This document shows positions 62,436 to 64,000 of a stretch of DNA of 64,000 nucleotides, one piece after another. The notes beneath the pieces were generated by a model. That model worked only from the letters and a program-made list of their open reading frames with translations, searched no databases and had not been told where the DNA came from. How positions within the stretch are numbered: position 1 is the stretch's first letter; every line of letters begins with the position of its first letter. A program made the position numbers and the translations under genes. Origin of the DNA: Gemmataceae bacterium. GTDB lineage: Bacteria > Planctomycetota > Planctomycetia > Gemmatales > Gemmataceae. The stretch lies in assembly GCA_022842245.1 (NCBI GenBank), contig JALHPZ010000003.1:1-64000 (forward strand), given 5' to 3'.

Positions 62436-63755
62436 ATGACGAACCCACTCGAAGCGGAACCACCGACCCGCGCCCGCTTCACCGTCGCCGCGTGGCTCTG
62501 CGGCCTGTCCGCGGTGCTCTACCTCGATCGCCTCTGCATGTCGCAGGCGGTGAAGCCGATCCAGGACGAATTCGGCCTCAGCAACTCCGAGATGAGCTAC
62601 GTGCTCATGGCGTTCACGCTCGCCTACGGACTCTTCGAGATTCCCACCGGCCGGCTCGGCGACAAGCACGGCTCGCGGAACGTCCTGACGCGCATCGTCA
62701 TCTGGTGGTCGATCTTCACGGGGCTGACGGGCGCCTGTTCCGGATTGCTGACGCTCATTGTCGTGCGGTTCCTGTTCGGCGCCGGGGAAGCGGGGGCGTA
62801 CCCGAACGCGGCTCGCGTCATCGCTCGCTGGTTCCCCGTCGTGGAGCGCGGCCGGGTGCAGGGGTTGATGATTGCGGCGTCGCAGATCGGCGCCGTCGTC
62901 GCGCCGGCGGCCACGGGGCAACTCATCCACCACGTCGGCTGGCGTTGGGCGTTCGTCGCGTTCGGATTCGTCGGCGTCGTTTGGGCCGTCGGCTTCTGGC
63001 TCTGGTTCCGCGACGATCCGGCGAAACATCCGAGCGTGAACGAGAAGGAGTTGGAAACGATCCGCGCCGGCGGTACGCTCACCGCCAACGAGCACGCCCC
63101 GATCCCGTGGCGGGCGGCGCTCACCAATCGCGGCATCCTCACGCTCTGCGCCATCATGATCTGCGGCGCGTTCTACACCTACTTCTTCTACTCCTGGTTC
63201 ACCAAGTATCTCCAGACGGCCCGCGGCCTCGACAACCGCACCGCCGGCTGGTTCTCCTCGTTCGTCCTCGCCGGCTCCGCCCTCGGCGTGCTCTTCGGCG
63301 GTTGGATCGCGGACTGGATTCCTCGACACTGCTCGAACGCCATCAACGCTCGTCGCTATCTCGGCGTCGGTTGTTATTTCGTTGCGGCGACGTGCCTCTT
63401 CCTCGGCATCCAGTGCGATGACGCCTACGCCCTCGCCGCGTTCTGGGGTGCGTCCTTCTGCGCCATGCACGTCACGCTCCCCAACTGGTGGTCGGTCGCG
63501 ATCCCGCAGTGCGGCACGCACGTCGGCTCGCTCTTCGGCCTGATGAACGGCATGGGCGTCCTCGGTGCCATGGCGTCGCAGGGCTTCGTCGGCGCGTTCG
63601 CCGACTGGCGGGAAGGAATGGGCTTCGAGGGCCGCGAGGCGTGGGACCCGATCTTCGACGTGTACGTTGTCGTGTTGCTGCTGGGCGGATTGTCGTGGTG
63701 GAGTTACCGGTATCGGCCGTTGCCAGTGAATAACTCAGTCGATGACAAACAATGA
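62436..63755 (+). CDS. MFS transporter (anion:cation symporter type)
   Basis: A 439-residue transporter with 12 predicted helices. Helix 1 has VLYLDRLCMSQAVKPI, the loop 2-3 motif GRLGDKHGSRNVL (about 70-82), and GAGEAGAYPNAARVIARWFPVVERGRVQG (about 112-140) is typical of the ACS family (hexuronate, tartrate, glucarate-like organic acids). ATG 62436 is chosen; frame extensions upstream run through tRNA-Leu. The adjacent enolase-superfamily gene on the other strand suggests sugar-acid use. Confidence 0.88.
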   Translation: MTNPLEAEPPTRARFTVAAWLCGLSAVLYLDRLCMSQAVKPIQDEFGLSNSEMSYVLMAFTLAYGLFEIPTGRLGDKHGSRNVLTRIVIWWSIFTGLTGACSGLLTLIVVRFLFGAGEAGAYPNAARVIARWFPVVERGRVQGLMIAASQIGAVVAPAATGQLIHHVGWRWAFVAFGFVGVVWAVGFWLWFRDDPAKHPSVNEKELETIRAGGTLTANEHAPIPWRAALTNRGILTLCAIMICGAFYTYFFYSWFTKYLQTARGLDNRTAGWFSSFVLAGSALGVLFGGWIADWIPRHCSNAINARRYLGVGCYFVAATCLFLGIQCDDAYALAAFWGASFCAMHVTLPNWWSVAIPQCGTHVGSLFGLMNGMGVLGAMASQGFVGAFADWREGMGFEGREAWDPIFDVYVVVLLLGGLSWWSYRYRPLPVNNSVDDKQ

Positions 63756-63756
63756 A

Positions 63757-63834
63757 CGGATCAATTCAAAATGAGAAATGATGAATGGAAAACGGTTTCC
63801 GTCATTTTTAATTTTCTCGTTTTGCACTGATCCG
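63757..63834. terminator. AT-rich inverted repeat
   Basis: GGATCAATTCAAAATGAGAA (63757 onwards) pairs imperfectly with the stretch ending TTTTGCACTGATCC at 63834, with a second arm pairing around GGAAAACGGTTTCC. It lies between convergent genes and fits a bidirectional terminator or AT-rich mobile repeat. Confidence 0.65.
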
Positions 63835-63835
63835 A

Positions 63836-64000
63836 TTATGATTTCACGCCAAACCGTTTCATCGCCTCGGGATTGAGTTCGATTCCCATCCCGGGTTTGT
63901 CTGGCAGCGTCAGCATTCCGTCGGCGTCCGGCCGGAACGGATTCAAAATTAAGTCATCGACGTACGGCGACGGCGTCAGGAACTCGACGTACTTCGCCAC
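63836..64000 (-). CDS. C-terminal end of an enolase-superfamily (mandelate racemase-like) protein, cut by window
   Basis: 54 codons up to TAA at 63838-63836. The end (KYVEFLTPSPYVDDLILNP, MLTLPDKPGMGIELN, AMKRFGVKS) is the usual C terminus of sugar-acid dehydratases and racemases of the mandelate racemase group, where PGLGIEL closes the barrel. The active site lies outside the window. Confidence 0.75.
   Translation of the reverse strand: MAKYVEFLTPSPYVDDLILNPFRPDADGMLTLPDKPGMGIELNPEAMKRFGVKS

Overview
The window is high-GC bacterial DNA that looks like a planctomycete of the Gemmataceae type. I base this on gene content: two DUF1501 proteins, a 1,139-residue PVC-type propeller/HEAT/haem protein with a CxxCH site, many Tat or Sec leaders, and long genes with few operons. 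This is inference from families, not a taxonomic search.

Layout. 1-166 is the end of an unknown gene. 167-2470 holds a 33-bp tandem repeat, an almost ideal group II intron domain V hairpin (649-682), about 1 kb of densely structured non-coding sequence, and an ORF of unknown family (1817-2470). Domain V lies upstream of the domain I-like part, so a circularly permuted group II intron is the most interesting reading. 2432-12754 (minus strand) is a thiol and oxidative-stress locus: response regulator, Dps, SpoIIE-type phosphatase, MsrB, MsrA, then ergothioneine genes egtB-egtD overlapping a DUF427 gene and a two-gene betaine-type ABC importer, and further on a class V PLP enzyme that could be an EgtE-type lyase. 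13078-19324 is a redox locus: two cytochrome P460-family proteins, a beta-propeller, a Crp/Fnr regulator and a porin.

19419-28074 is a mobile island with two tyrosine recombinases, the outer one beside tRNA-Ser(CGA). It carries DUF1419, DUF932 and DUF6166 family genes, a frameshifted PAPS-reductase-like gene and a KptA RNA 2'-phosphotransferase.

28234-64000 is chromosomal backbone: acyltransferase, AcpS, UvrD/PcrA helicase, RecN, a DUF4129 membrane protein, Gfo/Idh/MocA, an SGNH hydrolase, a PIN toxin pair, the large PVC haem protein, RraA-like, PhyH, an APC permease, WD40, a PIG-L deacetylase, an aminotransferase, HEAT, two DUF1501 proteins, an S46 peptidase, a serpin, a zinc peptidase, malate dehydrogenase, an esterase, a DUF433/DUF5615 pair, tRNA-Leu(TAA), an MFS transporter and the end of an enolase-superfamily gene. 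AT-richer inverted repeats punctuate the intergenic spaces here.

Starts were chosen by domain limits, ribosome-binding sites and 4-bp ATGA/GTGA overlaps. Family names come from reading the sequence without a database search.
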